Shown here: piece after piece, positions 16,662-24,311 of the stretch
How positions within the stretch are numbered: position 1 is the first letter of the stretch
How the letters are laid out: every line of letters starts with the position of its first letter
DNA from: JASHSH01 sp036490215
Lineage (GTDB): Bacteria > Pseudomonadota > Alphaproteobacteria > Rhodospirillales > Magnetospirillaceae
Length of the DNA stretch: 64,000 nucleotides
Reading direction: 5' to 3'
Assembly: GCA_036490215.1 (NCBI GenBank)
Contig: DASXEH010000060.1
Span: forward strand, 1-64,000
Made by a program: the position numbers and the translations under genes
Notes under the pieces: model-generated
The model's database searches: none
Told to the model about the DNA's origin: nothing
The model's input: the letters and a program-made list of their open reading frames with translations, nothing else

Positions 16662-18074
16662 TCAGGTGCCGTGTCCCTCTGCTGCGTCCCGAATACGCGC
16701 CAGGCTTTCGTCCCGGCCGAGAATCTCCATCACGTCGAAGATCGGCGGCGATACCGTCGAACCCGTCAGCGCGGCCCGCAAAGGCTGCGCTATCTTGCCC
16801 AACGCAAGGCCACCAGCCTCGGCTATGCGCCGCGCTTCGGCCTCCAAGATATCTTGCCGCCAATTTTGCACTGCGGCAAGCGCCGTGGCTAAGTCGCCCA
16901 ACAGGCGCTTTGCACTGTCATCCAACAGTCTTGCGGCCTTTTCATCGGGCCGAATCGGCCGTGTTCGCATATAGAAGGCTGCGCTCGACGCAAGCTCGAC
17001 GAGCGTTTTCGCGCGTTCCTTCAGCCCGGGCATGGCGCGCGTGAGCAGCGCCTCATCGGCGTGCGACGGCGGGCGGCCGACAACGGCGTTCAGGAACGGC
17101 GCAAGATCGCGCACCAGCCGTGCATCCTCCGCAACGCGCATGTAATGCCCGTTGAGGTTGGTCAGCTTGGCCATGTCGAAACGCGCCGGCGAACGGCCGA
17201 TACCGTCGAGGTCGAACCAGGCGATTGCCTGCTCGGTGGAAATGGTCTCGTCGTCGCCATGCGCCCAGCCGAGACGCAGGAGATAGTTGCGCGTGGCCTC
17301 GGGCAGCATGCCGAGATCGCGATACGAATCGACGCCCAGCGCACCATGACGCTTGGAAAGCTTCGCACCGTCGGCGCCGTGGATCAGCGGAATATGCGCG
17401 AAGTTGGGCGGCGTCCAGCCGCAGGCTTCGTAGAGCTGCCATTGGCGGAAGGTGTTGGTGAGGTGATCGCTGCCGCGGATCACCTGCGTGACGCCGCTGT
17501 CGTGATCGTCGACCACCACCGAGAGCATGTAGGTCGGGTTGCCGTCGCTGCGCAGCAGGACCATGTCGTCGAGCTGCGCGTTCTCGACCTTCACTTCGCC
17601 CTGCACACCGTCTTGCACCACGGTCGCGCCGGTGGTCGGCGCCTTGAGGCGGATCACCGGCTTCACGCCCTCGGGCGCATCCTTGGGATCGCGATCGCGC
17701 CAGCGTCCATCATAGCGCATGGGCAGGCCGGCGGCCTTCTGCGCGGCACGCATCGCCTCGAGCTCTTCCGGCGTCGTGTAGCAGTAATAGGCGCGGCCTT
17801 GGGCGAGCAGCTCGCGCGCCACCTCGGCATGCCGCGACGCGCGCGTGTATTGGAAGATCGGTTCCTCGTCCCAATCCAGGCCCAGCCATTTCATGCCATC
17901 GAAGATCGCGTCCACCGCCGCCTGGGTCGAACGCAGCCGGTCGGTGTCCTCGATGCGCAGCAGGAACTTGCCGCCGGTGTGGCGTGCATAGAGCCAGTTG
18001 AACAGGGCGGTGCGCGCCCCCCCGATATGCAGGAAACCGGTGGGCGAGGGGGCGAAACGGGTAACGACGGTCAT
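16662..18074 (-). CDS. gltX: glutamate--tRNA ligase
   Basis: Class I aminoacyl-tRNA synthetase that charges tRNA-Glu. 470 residues. It has the HIGH-type motif in FAPSPTGFLHIGGARTALFN (residues 7-26) and the KLSKR loop (GAKLSKRHGALGV, about residue 240). A helical anticodon-binding region fills the C-terminus. gltA lies 80 bases downstream on the same strand, so they may be co-transcribed. A family A repeat and a small membrane-protein gene lie upstream. Confidence 0.96.
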   Translation of the reverse strand: MTVVTRFAPSPTGFLHIGGARTALFNWLYARHTGGKFLLRIEDTDRLRSTQAAVDAIFDGMKWLGLDWDEEPIFQYTRASRHAEVARELLAQGRAYYCYTTPEELEAMRAAQKAAGLPMRYDGRWRDRDPKDAPEGVKPVIRLKAPTTGATVVQDGVQGEVKVENAQLDDMVLLRSDGNPTYMLSVVVDDHDSGVTQVIRGSDHLTNTFRQWQLYEACGWTPPNFAHIPLIHGADGAKLSKRHGALGVDSYRDLGMLPEATRNYLLRLGWAHGDDETISTEQAIAWFDLDGIGRSPARFDMAKLTNLNGHYMRVAEDARLVRDLAPFLNAVVGRPPSHADEALLTRAMPGLKERAKTLVELASSAAFYMRTRPIRPDEKAARLLDDSAKRLLGDLATALAAVQNWRQDILEAEARRIAEAGGLALGKIAQPLRAALTGSTVSPPIFDVMEILGRDESLARIRDAAEGHGT

Positions 18075-18126
18075 GGGATTAATTCGACGCTCTTTGGGAA
18101 TGGATATCCAGACGGCCTCATCATGT

Positions 18127-18202
18127 CGTCATTCCCGCGAAAGCGGGAATCCAGGTTTCCTGTTTTTGCGGCCCTGGACCCCCGCCTTCGCGGGGGTGAC
18201 GA
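18127..18202. repeat. family A palindromic repeat, copy 1
   Basis: A 76-base element: CGTCATTCCCGCG..GCGGGAAT hairpin, a CCAGG..CCTGG spacer, then CCCCCGCC..GGGGGTGACG hairpin. The ends form terminal inverted arms. It lies between gltX and the small membrane-protein gene. Related copies are at 30172 and 44407. Confidence 0.85.
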
Positions 18203-18262
18203 ACGAAATTCGACCAAACAGAGGTGGCTGTGTAGCACACCGTGCGAGAGACGCAATAACGG

Positions 18263-18418
18263 CTAGCTGCTGCCGCCGCCACCAATCCCGAGGCGCTTCC
18301 AGTCGTCTGGATCGGTGTCCGAACGGCGATCGGGATGCCGCCATGCCGACCACATCCAAAGACCGAGAACGGCCAGGATCAGGATACCGCCGGCAATGAC
18401 CGTCAAATCGTGTGGCAC
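18263..18418 (-). CDS. small single-pass membrane protein, unknown function
   Basis: A 51-residue product from a GTG at 18418 with GGAG seven bases upstream. A longer frame to 18505 would enter comEC and has no supporting start. Residues about 6-24 (TVIAGGILILAVLGLWMWSA) are one membrane segment. A basic stretch (WRHPDRR) and an acidic/Gly-rich tail (DTDPDDWKRLGIGGGGSS) follow. It is divergent from comEC with 64 bases between starts. No family is recognised. Confidence 0.6.
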   Translation of the reverse strand: MPHDLTVIAGGILILAVLGLWMWSAWRHPDRRSDTDPDDWKRLGIGGGGSS

Positions 18419-18482
18419 GGGGTGTCTCCACCACTGACGCGCTTCGATAGTCTGTGTAGCATACCCAACCAGGGGGCGCAGC

Positions 18483-20681
18483 ATGGGCTTTGACGAGGGG
18501 GTCAAGGCGCTGGACGGCTGGATTGGAACCGTCCTGCAGGCCGAACGCGAGCGTTGGGTTCTCTGGCTGCCGGTGGCGCTGGGGGCCGGCGTGGCCGTCT
18601 ATTTCAATTTGCCCGGCGAACCGGCGCGGTGGATCGGGCCAGCTATCCTCGCCGTCTCCGCTATCGCAGCGATCGCGCTGCGCCACCGTTTGCCGCTGCT
18701 GATGGCGGCGATTGGATTGGGTGCCGCGGCGCTGGGCTTCACTGTCGCGGTCGAGCATACGCAATCCGTCGCGGCGTCCGTCTTGTCCCGCGCGATCACC
18801 GGCGCCGATCTCGACGGCCGCGTGCTGGCCATCGAACCTTTGGAACATGGCGAACGCGTCACGCTTGATCGATTGAGCCTGCTCCTGCCCGATGCCGGGC
18901 CACGACCGGAGCGTGTGCGTGTTCGCCTGTCCGATCAGGCTGCAGCGGGGCTAATGCCGGGCGAGCGCATTCATCTCCGCGCGACCTTGCTGCCGCCACC
19001 GCAACCCGCCGCACCCGGCGCCTATGATTTCGCGCGGCAGGCTTGGTTCCTGAAGATCGGCGCGGTCGGCTATGCGCTGGCCGATCCGGTGCAAGTTGCC
19101 ACGCCGCCGCCGACCAGTTGGTTCGACGGTATCGGTATCGCGCTGGCGCGCATCCGCCACGACCTGACCGAGCGTATCGATCACGCGATCGCGCGTTCCG
19201 GCGCGGGCGCGGTGGCCGCCGATCTGATCACCGGCGAGCGCGGCGCCGTGCCGCCGGCGATCCTGCAGAACTACCGCGATGCAGGACTCGCCCACATCCT
19301 GGTGATCGCGGGCATGCATATGAGCATGGTGGCGGGGCTGGTGTTCCTCGCGATCCGCGGCGTGCTCGCGGCGATTCCGTGGATCGCGTTGCGCTACCCG
19401 ATCAAGAAATGGGCGGCCGGTGCGGCGCTGCTCGTCACCTTCGGCTATCTGGTCATCTCGGGCTTCTCGGTGCCGACGCAGCGCGCCTTCATCATGAACG
19501 CGATCGTGCTGCTGGCCATTCTGCTCGACCGCGAGGCGATCTCGCTGCGCACGATCAGCTGGGCCGCGATGCTGGTGTTGCTGATCGAACCCGAAGCGCT
19601 GGTCGGGCCGAGCTTCCAGATGTCCTTCGCGGCAGTCTACGCGCTGATCGCTGGCTATGAGGTGATGACGCCGAGGCTCACGGCCTGGCGCGAAGCGGAT
19701 CGGCTCGGTATCTGGACCGGCCCCGCGCTCTATCTCGCCGGCATCATGCTGACGACCTTGGTCGCCGGCGGCGCGACAGCCTTCTATACGGTCTATCACT
19801 TCAACCGCTACGCCACCTACGGGCTGATCGGCAATCTGCTGGCGGTGCCGGTGGTGGGGTTCTGGGTGATGCCGGCGGCGTTGCTGGCGCTCGTGCTGCT
19901 GCCGTTTGGATTGGATGGCTGGGGCTGGTGGCTGATGGGCCAGGGCATCGATCTGGTCGACAGGGTTGCCTCGATGACCAGCCATCTGCCAGGTGCGGCA
20001 CTCGACGCCGCCTCGCTGCCGCGCGCCGCGCTGGTGGTCTTCACGCTGGGCGCCTTGTGGCTCTGCCTCTGGTGCACCGGATGGCGCCGACTCGGTTTAA
20101 TCGCGATCGCAGCGGGAATCGTCATCGCGTTGCTGCATCGTCCGCCGGATCTGCTGATCGACAGCACCGGGCGGCTGGCGGCCCTACGCAACGCCGATGG
20201 GCGGCTGGTGTTCGAGCCCCATCGCGGCGCCAAGCAGACCCGCGAGACCTGGGCGGCGATGGCGGGGCAGGGCAAGACCGCACCCGATTGGTCGATCGCC
20301 GACAATGTCCATTGCGATGGCCAGGGCTGTATCTGGATGACGGAAAGTCATGTGGTGGCCCTGGCGCGTTATCCCGAGGCGACGATCGAGGATTGCCGCA
20401 TCGCCGATGTGGTGGTGGTGCCGGTGCCGCTGTTCGCCGCCTGCCCCAGCGCCAAGCTGATGCTCGATGGCTACCGGTTGCGGCGGACCGGTGCGCAGCA
20501 GATCTGGCTCGATGACGAGGAGCAGCCGCGCACCCTCAGCGTGGCCGAGTGGCAGGGCGACCGGCCCTGGAGCTTGCATCTGCCGCCGCGCCGGCCAAAG
20601 CCGGAGACGGCGCCGGCAACTGAGTCGGAACCGGAGCCGACGGCAGATACAGACGCGCCGGCCGAGACGCCGGAGCCTTAA
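18483..20681 (+). CDS. comEC: ComEC/Rec2 family DNA-uptake channel protein
   Basis: Polytopic inner-membrane protein related to the channel that imports single-stranded DNA. 732 residues. An N-terminal membrane pair and OB-like DUF4131 region (about 20-190) is followed by the Competence domain (about 225-510) with GERGAVPPAILQNYRDAGLAH, VIAGMHMSMVAG and SGFSVPTQRAFIM. The C-terminal region (about 545-690) occupies the place of the metallo-beta-lactamase domain but shows no HxHxDH motif. The tail is Pro/Glu/Thr-rich. Its location beside gltX and lexA is conserved in related alphaproteobacteria. Confidence 0.92.
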   Translation: MGFDEGVKALDGWIGTVLQAERERWVLWLPVALGAGVAVYFNLPGEPARWIGPAILAVSAIAAIALRHRLPLLMAAIGLGAAALGFTVAVEHTQSVAASVLSRAITGADLDGRVLAIEPLEHGERVTLDRLSLLLPDAGPRPERVRVRLSDQAAAGLMPGERIHLRATLLPPPQPAAPGAYDFARQAWFLKIGAVGYALADPVQVATPPPTSWFDGIGIALARIRHDLTERIDHAIARSGAGAVAADLITGERGAVPPAILQNYRDAGLAHILVIAGMHMSMVAGLVFLAIRGVLAAIPWIALRYPIKKWAAGAALLVTFGYLVISGFSVPTQRAFIMNAIVLLAILLDREAISLRTISWAAMLVLLIEPEALVGPSFQMSFAAVYALIAGYEVMTPRLTAWREADRLGIWTGPALYLAGIMLTTLVAGGATAFYTVYHFNRYATYGLIGNLLAVPVVGFWVMPAALLALVLLPFGLDGWGWWLMGQGIDLVDRVASMTSHLPGAALDAASLPRAALVVFTLGALWLCLWCTGWRRLGLIAIAAGIVIALLHRPPDLLIDSTGRLAALRNADGRLVFEPHRGAKQTRETWAAMAGQGKTAPDWSIADNVHCDGQGCIWMTESHVVALARYPEATIEDCRIADVVVVPVPLFAACPSAKLMLDGYRLRRTGAQQIWLDDEEQPRTLSVAEWQGDRPWSLHLPPRRPKPETAPATESEPEPTADTDAPAETPEP

Positions 20682-20692
20682 AGTCTGCTGGT

Positions 20693-20773
20693 GTCATTGC
20701 GAGCGGAGCGAAGCAATCCAGAGTCGCGGGAAAGTCCTGGATCGCTTCGTCGGCAAAGCCTCCTCGCGATGAC
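20693..20773. repeat. family C palindromic repeat, copy 1
   Basis: GTCATTGCGAGCGGAGCGAA at one end and TCGCGATGAC at the other, with AAGCAATCCAG..CTGGATCGCTT arms inside. It lies between the convergent comEC and hydrolase genes. A second copy is at 28506. Confidence 0.85.
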
Positions 20774-20783
20774 AACTCAAAAG

Positions 20784-21800
20784 TTAGGGCATCATCCCGT
20801 TGGCCTTCAGGAAGGCGGCCACGTCGCCCGGGGCTTTGGCGCGGGCCTCGTCATCGCCACCCATCATTACGCCATGCTCGATGCAATCCCTGAGTTCGTT
20901 CATTGCGGCCGCGCCCGAGACGGTCTGACCGCCATGCTGCATGGTGAAGAGGCGCTGGTCCATATCGACCTGGCCATGGCAGTTTCGCGCGCTGGTCGGC
21001 TTGGGGAACAGCCTGACCCGCATGTCGACGTCGAAGGCGTGATAGGCGTTGGGATAGACGATCACCGTCACCGGCTCGCCGCTTTTGCGCAGCCGGTCGG
21101 CGAAGGGCAGGCAGGGCGCCGACGGGGTGTAGTCGTCCTTGCCGCCCAGCAGCATCAGCATCGGCGCGCCGTCGAGATGGGCCGAGACATAGGGGATGCT
21201 GCAGGAGACGTAGAACGGGATATGGACGGCGAAACGCAGATCGCCGTCGATCATCGCCTTGCGCAGCGGCTCGAAAGCGCTGTCGAGGGCGACCGTTCCG
21301 CCGCGGGAGAAGCCGAGGACGCCGATGCGTTTCGGATCGATGCCGGGGTGGGTGGCCAAAAGCTTCAGGGCGGCCAAGGCGCCGGCGACATCGGCCATGC
21401 TCGACAGACGGCCCTGGTCGGTGGCGGTCTCAGTGATGCCGCGGCCGGTGAAATTGTCGATGACGAAGGCGGCAATGCCCCAGCCGTTCACCCGTTTGGC
21501 CCATTCGAAGTCATTGGGCACCACGCCGCTGCTGCCGTGGACGATCACCAGAGCCGGCACCGGACCTTTGGCATAGGTGGGCAAGGTCAGCACACCGGCG
21601 ATGGTCGAGGTCTCGGCCACGCGGCGGTCGATGAAGTCGCGGTAGCTTTTGGGGGTCGGCGCGGTGAAGGCGATGGTGCCGGTGCGGCCATCGGCCAGGG
21701 AGGTCGCGGGCGGTTGATCGGTGGTGATCGACAACGCTTGGGCCTGGACGGTCGCGAGCAGGCCAGCCGCGGCCAGCAGCCCAGCCAAAAGGATGCGCAT
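20784..21800 (-). CDS. exported dienelactone hydrolase-like alpha/beta hydrolase
   Basis: Serine hydrolase of the dienelactone hydrolase/acetyl-xylan-esterase-like group; substrate unknown. The start at 21800 (MRILLAGLLAAAGLLATVQA) gives a clean signal peptide, 338 residues, and AGGA 7 bases upstream. A longer frame to 21830 runs into the lexA terminator. It shows ALVIVHGSSGVVP (oxyanion region), the nucleophile elbow GFSRGG, a PMLMLLGGKDDYTP acid segment, and a late His (YPNAYHAFDV). It probably acts in the periplasm. Confidence 0.8.
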   Translation of the reverse strand: MRILLAGLLAAAGLLATVQAQALSITTDQPPATSLADGRTGTIAFTAPTPKSYRDFIDRRVAETSTIAGVLTLPTYAKGPVPALVIVHGSSGVVPNDFEWAKRVNGWGIAAFVIDNFTGRGITETATDQGRLSSMADVAGALAALKLLATHPGIDPKRIGVLGFSRGGTVALDSAFEPLRKAMIDGDLRFAVHIPFYVSCSIPYVSAHLDGAPMLMLLGGKDDYTPSAPCLPFADRLRKSGEPVTVIVYPNAYHAFDVDMRVRLFPKPTSARNCHGQVDMDQRLFTMQHGGQTVSGAAAMNELRDCIEHGVMMGGDDEARAKAPGDVAAFLKANGMMP

Positions 21801-21827
21801 ATCCCGGTCCTCCCAACCCAGAAACGT

Positions 21828-21853
21828 CATCGGCCGCCCGAAGGCGGCCGATG
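21828..21853 (-). terminator. hairpin terminator after lexA
   Basis: A perfect 11-bp stem (CATCGGCCGCC with GGCGGCCGATG) closes a four-base loop that reads TTCG on the minus strand, an extra-stable tetraloop. It lies between the lexA stop and the downstream hydrolase start. There is only a weak T-stretch after it (ACGTTTCT). Confidence 0.7.
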
Positions 21854-21881
21854 GGTCGATTATAGGTGGTCGGAGGCTGGC

Positions 21882-22589
21882 TTAGTAGCGGCGCAGCAGG
21901 GCGACCAGACGGCCCTGCACCTTGACCCGGTCGGGGCCGAAAATGCGGGTCTCGTATTTCTGGTTGGCCGGCTCGAGGGCGATCGAAGCCCCCTTGCGGC
22001 GCAGGCGCTTCAGAGTGGCTTCGTTGTCATCCACCAGGGCCACGACGATCGATCCGTTCTCGGCGGTATCGCCCTGGCGCAGGATGACGATATCGCCGTC
22101 CTGAATGCCGGCATCGACCATCGAGTCACCCTCGACGGTCAGGGCGTAGTGTTCGCCGCTGCCCAGCATGCTGACTGGGATGCTGATCGAGGCCGAAGGA
22201 TCGCGCAGCGCCTCGATGGGTGTGCCAGCGGCGATCTTGCCATAGAGGGGCAGATCGACGGCTTCGGCCGAGGCGGCCATGGCGGCGCCGGGCAGGGCCT
22301 GGCGGAAGTCGCCCCGGATGACATTGGGGGCGAAGACCGTGTCGTCGTCCTCGGGCGCCTGGGAGGGTACGAAGTTCTCGGGCAGCTTCAGCACCTCAAG
22401 CGCCCGGGCGCGATGGGGCAGGCGGCGGATAAAGCCGCGCTCCTCCAGCCCGGTGATCAGGCGATGGATGCCGGACTTGGACTTGAGATCGAGGGCGTCC
22501 TTCATTTCGTCGAAGGAGGGGGAGACGCCGGTGCTTTTCAGGCGCTGGTCGATGAAAATCAGCAATTCATATTGTTTGCGCGTCAGCAT
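21882..22589 (-). CDS. lexA: SOS repressor LexA
   Basis: Represses DNA-damage genes and self-cleaves when RecA is active. The start at 22589 (MLTRKQYELLIFID) gives 235 residues, normal for alphaproteobacteria; the frame upstream to 22637 reads toward the operator. The N-terminal winged HTH (about 1-70) has SPSFDEMKDALDLKSKSGIH. The C-terminal S24 protease domain has the Ser nucleophile in VEGDSMVDAGI and the Lys in SIVVALVDDNEATLKR. A LexA box lies 60 bases upstream, so it is probably autoregulated. Confidence 0.96.
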   Translation of the reverse strand: MLTRKQYELLIFIDQRLKSTGVSPSFDEMKDALDLKSKSGIHRLITGLEERGFIRRLPHRARALEVLKLPENFVPSQAPEDDDTVFAPNVIRGDFRQALPGAAMAASAEAVDLPLYGKIAAGTPIEALRDPSASISIPVSMLGSGEHYALTVEGDSMVDAGIQDGDIVILRQGDTAENGSIVVALVDDNEATLKRLRRKGASIALEPANQKYETRIFGPDRVKVQGRLVALLRRY

Positions 22590-22648
22590 CTTGCATACCC
22601 GTCCGAAACGGGCCCCACTAATGGAACAAAACCGCAACTCGGATACAT

Positions 22649-22663
22649 GTTCTAGTTTGGTTC
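22649..22663. promoter_or_regulatory. LexA box (GTTC-N7-GTTC)
   Basis: GTTCTAGTTTGGTTC is an exact match to the alphaproteobacterial LexA operator GTTC-N7-GTTC (GAAC-N7-GAAC on the minus strand). It sits 60 bases upstream of the lexA start codon, where it would block the lexA promoter. Confidence 0.88.
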
Positions 22664-22905
22664 CCAGGGTGCGTCAAGCGCCATCACGTAACATGGATAC
22701 AAGGGGGATGGCAGCTGCCGTGCCGGGCGGTGTTTTGGAGCTGCTTCAATGCGTGCTTTTTTTCGTTCGTCATGGCCGGGCCTGTCCCGGCCATCCACGC
22801 CTTTCTCGTTTCAATAAAGACGTGGATACCCGGCACAAGGCCGGGCATGACGTGGATAGGGTTATTTCAAGTGATAAATAACATTAGATATGAGCAATAA
22901 CCTAT
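22664..22905. other. gene-free gap between lexA operator and moaC
   Basis: No convincing gene. It holds a family B repeat (22768-22852). An unusually AT-rich patch (about 22855-22910) follows, with a GTTATTT/AAATAAC hairpin (22861-22882). On the minus strand, downstream of moaC, this hairpin could act in 3'-end formation. moeA, which often sits between moaC and lexA in relatives, is absent here. Confidence 0.6.
22768..22852. repeat. family B palindromic repeat, copy 2
   Basis: CGTCATGGCCGGGCCTGTCC at one end and CCGGGCATGACG at the other, with GGCCATCCACG and CGTGGATACC internal arms. Same architecture as the copies at 14593, 23421 and 62560. Confidence 0.85.
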
Positions 22906-23403
22906 TTACTTTGCTTCGTATTTTCCAGACTTCCCGCCTGATTTCTTGGTCAAGCGGACATCGGTGATGCGGATGCCGCGGTCGATCGCTTTGCACATGT
23001 CGTAGACTGTCAAAGACGCGATACAAACTGCTGTAATTGCTTCCATTTCGACGCCCGTCCGGTCGTTGCCGCGGCAGGTGGCGGTAACATCGATGGCGTT
23101 CCGCTTCGGGTCACAGGTGAGCTCGATTTCGACGGCCGACAGCGCGATCCCGTGGCAGAGCGGGATCAGTTCGGGCGTCTTCTTGGCGGCCATGATCCCG
23201 GCCAGCCGAGCCACCCCGAGCACGTCGCCCTTACCGATCGTCCCCTCTTGGATACGGGCGAGCGTTGCCGGGGCAACGATGACCGATCCCTTGGCCACCG
23301 CCTCGCGCTGGGTAATTTCCTTAGCCCCGACATCGACCATCCGGGCGCGGCCCTTGGCGTCGAAATGGGTCAAACGCGCCCCTGATTTTTTTGATCCTGC
23401 CAT
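22906..23403 (-). CDS. moaC: cyclic pyranopterin monophosphate synthase
   Basis: Second step of molybdenum cofactor synthesis: converts 3',8-cyclo-7,8-dihydro-GTP to cPMP. The start at 23403 (MAGSKKSGARLTHFD) has AGGGA upstream; the longer frame to 23487 is a family B repeat read as protein. 165 residues. It has MVDVGAKEITQREAVAKG, IPLCHGIALSAVEIE (active-site His), and GVEMEAITAVCIASLTVYDM. It follows trpC on the same strand, as in many alphaproteobacteria. Confidence 0.96.
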   Translation of the reverse strand: MAGSKKSGARLTHFDAKGRARMVDVGAKEITQREAVAKGSVIVAPATLARIQEGTIGKGDVLGVARLAGIMAAKKTPELIPLCHGIALSAVEIELTCDPKRNAIDVTATCRGNDRTGVEMEAITAVCIASLTVYDMCKAIDRGIRITDVRLTKKSGGKSGKYEAK

Positions 23404-23420
23404 ATCCGTTTCCCTTTGTT

Positions 23421-23501
23421 CGTCATGCCCGGACTTGATCCGGGCATCCACGTTTTGGACCACGAAAGTCGCGGATGGCCGGGTCAAGCCCGGCCATGAC
23501 G
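23421..23501. repeat. family B palindromic repeat, copy 3
   Basis: CGTCATGCCCGGACTTGATC at one end, CCCGGCCATGACG at the other. It fills the gap between trpC and moaC on a run of same-strand genes, so it would be transcribed as a hairpin inside the operon. Confidence 0.85.
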
Positions 23502-23510
23502 GATTAACGT

Positions 23511-24311
23511 TTAAGCCGCCGGTTGGGCCAGGATCGCCTGGGTGGCGGCGGCCACGTCGGCTTGGCGCATCAGCGACTCGCCGATCAGGAAGCGCCGCGC
23601 ACCCACCTTGGCCAGCCGGGCCAGGTCGGCCGGCGTTTTGAGCCCGCTCTCGGCCACCAGCACGCGATCCTTGGGCATCCGCGCGGCCAGGGTCTCGGTG
23701 ATCGCGATATCGGTGATCATGGTCTTGAGGTTGCGGTTGTTGACCCCGATCAGCCGCGATTTGAGCTTCAGCGCCCGCTCGAACTCGGCCTCGTCATGAA
23801 CCTCGACCAGGACATCCATGCCGAAGCCCATGGCGGCGGCCTCGAACTCGGCGGCCTCGCCATCCTCGAGGGTGGCCAGGATCAGCAGGACGCAATCGGC
23901 GCCCATGGCGCGCGACTCGGCGATCTGCCAGACATCGATCATGAAGTCCTTGCGGATGGCCGGCAGGGGCACGGCCGCCCGGGCGGATCGGAAATAGTCC
24001 TCGGAACCCTGGAAATGGGGCCCGTCGGTCAGTACGGACAGACAGGCAGCGCCGCCGGCCAGATAGGCCCGCGCCAAACCGGGGGGATCGAAATCGGCGC
24101 GGATCAACCCGGCCGAGGGCGAGGCCTTCTTGATCTCGGCGATCAGCCCGTAACCCTGGGCCGCCACGGCGCGGTCGAGCGCGGCGCCGAAGCCGCGCGG
24201 CGGCTTCTCGGACTTGGCGAGGGATTCGAGATCGGCATAGGAGAGCTTGGCTTTGGCCTTGGCTACCTCGAGCCGCTTGCCCGAGACGATATCGGCCAGC
24301 ACGTCAGCCAC
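23511..24311 (-). CDS. trpC: indole-3-glycerol phosphate synthase
   Basis: Closes the indole ring in tryptophan synthesis. 266 residues of TIM barrel. It shows LIAEIKKASPSAGLI (catalytic Lys/Glu), YLAGGAACLSVLTDGPHFQGS, AIRKDFMIDVWQI (catalytic Lys), LVEVHDEAEFERAL, IGVNNRNLKTM and VLVAESGLKTPADL. The start overlaps the trpD stop by 8 bases. Confidence 0.97.
   Translation of the reverse strand: MADVLADIVSGKRLEVAKAKAKLSYADLESLAKSEKPPRGFGAALDRAVAAQGYGLIAEIKKASPSAGLIRADFDPPGLARAYLAGGAACLSVLTDGPHFQGSEDYFRSARAAVPLPAIRKDFMIDVWQIAESRAMGADCVLLILATLEDGEAAEFEAAAMGFGMDVLVEVHDEAEFERALKLKSRLIGVNNRNLKTMITDIAITETLAARMPKDRVLVAESGLKTPADLARLAKVGARRFLIGESLMRQADVAAATQAILAQPAA

Noticed and set aside
22638..22905. 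A small gene in the lexA-moaC gap
   Set aside because: Frames there are family B repeat sequence or too short, with no ribosome-binding site and repeat-derived residues.
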